Source: an uncultured Pseudomonadales bacterium (GTDB taxonomy: Bacteria; Pseudomonadota; Gammaproteobacteria; Pseudomonadales; Azotimanducaceae). From it: a stretch of 64,000 nucleotides of DNA. Position 1 is the stretch's first letter. Each line of letters starts with the position of its first letter. This document shows positions 63,024 to 64,000 of the stretch, one piece after another. Both the position numbers and the translations under genes were made by a program. The notes beneath the pieces were generated by a model. It saw only the letters and a program-made list of their open reading frames with translations, did no database searches and had not been told where the DNA came from. Location: positions 186,001 through 250,000 of the forward strand of contig OY282447.1 in the NCBI GenBank assembly GCA_958296165.1. The letters run 5' to 3'.

Positions 63024-64000
63024 AGTTCTACCTCCGGGCCTGCGAACGCTGCCATGTTACGGCCGATCTCATCGACTCGCGCCGCGTTCGCGGCGTCGTC
63101 CTTCGCGGCCTCGCCGGGATTGGTGGCGAACGGCGGAAAAGGGAACCGTATCGGGATAGGCTCCGGCACCACTGGCTGAGACACCACCATCGTGCCGGGC
63201 ATGAAACGGGTTGCCCTTTCGCGCAACGCCGGCGTGAGAAAGCGGTAGGCGTCGGCCTCGCTAGCGTCCAAGCGGCCGGCCACCTTGAGCGAAGCGTTCC
63301 TCGGCAATGCTGGCGCCACCGCGGAGGCGGCCTGTTGGGCACCGATCAGCAAGACGCCTAGCGACCGGCCTCGTTCGGCGATGTCCACTAGCAACTCCTT
63401 GAGTGGTGAGAAGCCTTGGGCAGGCGCGTATTTGTTCAACTCGTCGAGTACCACGAAGCGCAACGGCTCGCGTCCCGTCCCTTGCTTCTCGTTCCAGACC
63501 CGATCGAGCAGCGCCCCAACGACGAAGCGTTGCGCATCTTCGTGCAGCCTGGAAATATCCACCACATGCACCTTCGCGTTCTCGGTAGACACCGGGGACA
63601 ATCCGATGCCGATCACCGCGCCAAGATGGCGGCGTAGCCGTAGCAGCCGACGCAGAAATGCTTGGCGAGTACCGAGCGTTGTCCGTCCGAACCATAGGTT
63701 TTGTAGGCGTTCGTCTTCGGCAGTGGCCAAGCCATCCAAGAATCCCACGAGATCGCCGAAATCGCGCACGACATGGCCGGCGCCGGCCGCTGCCTGCTCT
63801 GGTTCGCGCCCCGCCAAGCGATCCGGGTCGAACGATGTGTTAGGCGCTGTCGTGTTGGCAACCACCACAGCCCCGCTCTTGTCGTCTGCGAGACGACGAA
63901 AGTGCCGTAGTAGCTGTATCCGAACCTGCTGCTCCACGAACCCTACCTGCGTAGTTCTGTCGTCTTGAGATGTGAAGCAGAATTGCAGGAGCTGCTGGCG
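63020..64000 (-). CDS. HerA-type ATPase/helicase, C-terminal part (runs off the window)
   Basis: 327 codons visible; the frame is open to the window edge, so the 5' end is missing. Recognisable HerA/FtsK-type parts are VHVVDISRLHEDAQRFVVGA, the Walker B segment RFVVLDELNKYAP, ERGRSLGVLLIGAQQAASAV and RLDASEADAYRFL; the P-loop lies outside. HerA rings translocate double-stranded DNA and, in archaea, work with Mre11-Rad50. Here it is upstream of exactly those two genes with coupled starts. The NCBI family name I recall is anti-phage-associated helicase HerA. Confidence 0.8.
   Translation of the reverse strand, partial: RQQLLQFCFTSQDDRTTQVGFVEQQVRIQLLRHFRRLADDKSGAVVVANTTAPNTSFDPDRLAGREPEQAAAGAGHVVRDFGDLVGFLDGLATAEDERLQNLWFGRTTLGTRQAFLRRLLRLRRHLGAVIGIGLSPVSTENAKVHVVDISRLHEDAQRFVVGALLDRVWNEKQGTGREPLRFVVLDELNKYAPAQGFSPLKELLVDIAERGRSLGVLLIGAQQAASAVAPALPRNASLKVAGRLDASEADAYRFLTPALRERATRFMPGTMVVSQPVVPEPIPIRFPFPPFATNPGEAAKDDAANAARVDEIGRNMAAFAGPEVEL

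Overview
The window reads as chromosome of a GC-rich gammaproteobacterium with a large accessory region in its right half. The evidence is the pseudomonad-like order of housekeeping genes (hemB, trxA and rho; the hemC-hemD-hemX-hemY operon divergent from argH; ppx), an aspartate-type HemB, and a BCCT transporter. I cannot name the species. No rRNA, tRNA or CRISPR array was recognised.

Left part (1-31.4 kb), mostly ordinary genes: a secreted metzincin protease; a leftward group of SAM methyltransferase, retropepsin-like protein, MoxR/ChlI-type AAA+ ATPase and VWA protein; an LLM-class oxidoreductase, SixA-type phosphatase, MBL-fold hydrolase and PNPOx-type oxidase; an N-acyl-D-amino-acid deacylase-type amidohydrolase; hemB, trxA, rho; hemCDXY and argH; an orphan OmpR-type regulator; a thiolase; ppx; an Ldh_2-family dehydrogenase; a BCCT transporter. 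Two small defence or toxin-antitoxin pockets interrupt it: a ParB-like plus PD-(D/E)XK gene pair (9.7-11.8 kb), and a small unknown gene plus HEPN-like protein next to hipBA (26.0-28.5 kb).

Middle part (31.4-40.7 kb), a mobile and decayed zone: a Pre/Mob-type relaxase with an AlpA-like regulator, a J-domain remnant, fragments of gamma-carbonic anhydrase and M48 peptidase genes, an apparently intact type II restriction-modification pair of the BsuBI/PstI family, three broken partial copies of its methylase, IS256- and IS110-family remnants, a 26-bp perfect palindrome beside nested inverted repeats, and a frameshifted methyltransferase.

Right part (40.7-64 kb), the most interesting region: a candidate multi-gene anti-phage system in two convergent operons. 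The rightward operon has a DUF499 ATPase, a DUF3780 protein, a fused DUF5131-TcmP protein, a DUF1156 DNA methylase, a DUF2513-like protein, a large N6-adenine methylase, a PD-(D/E)XK nuclease and a PLD-SNF2 helicase. The leftward operon has a HerA-type ATPase (running off the window), an Mre11/SbcD-type nuclease and a Rad50/SbcC-type ATPase with translationally coupled starts. Between them lie fragments of lpxB, tag and an AAA/PDDEXK_9 gene plus one unknown ORF. The likely logic is modification of self DNA by several methylases, with ATPases, helicase and nucleases resecting or degrading unmodified DNA. Individual families are recognisable; the joint function is inferred from co-location.
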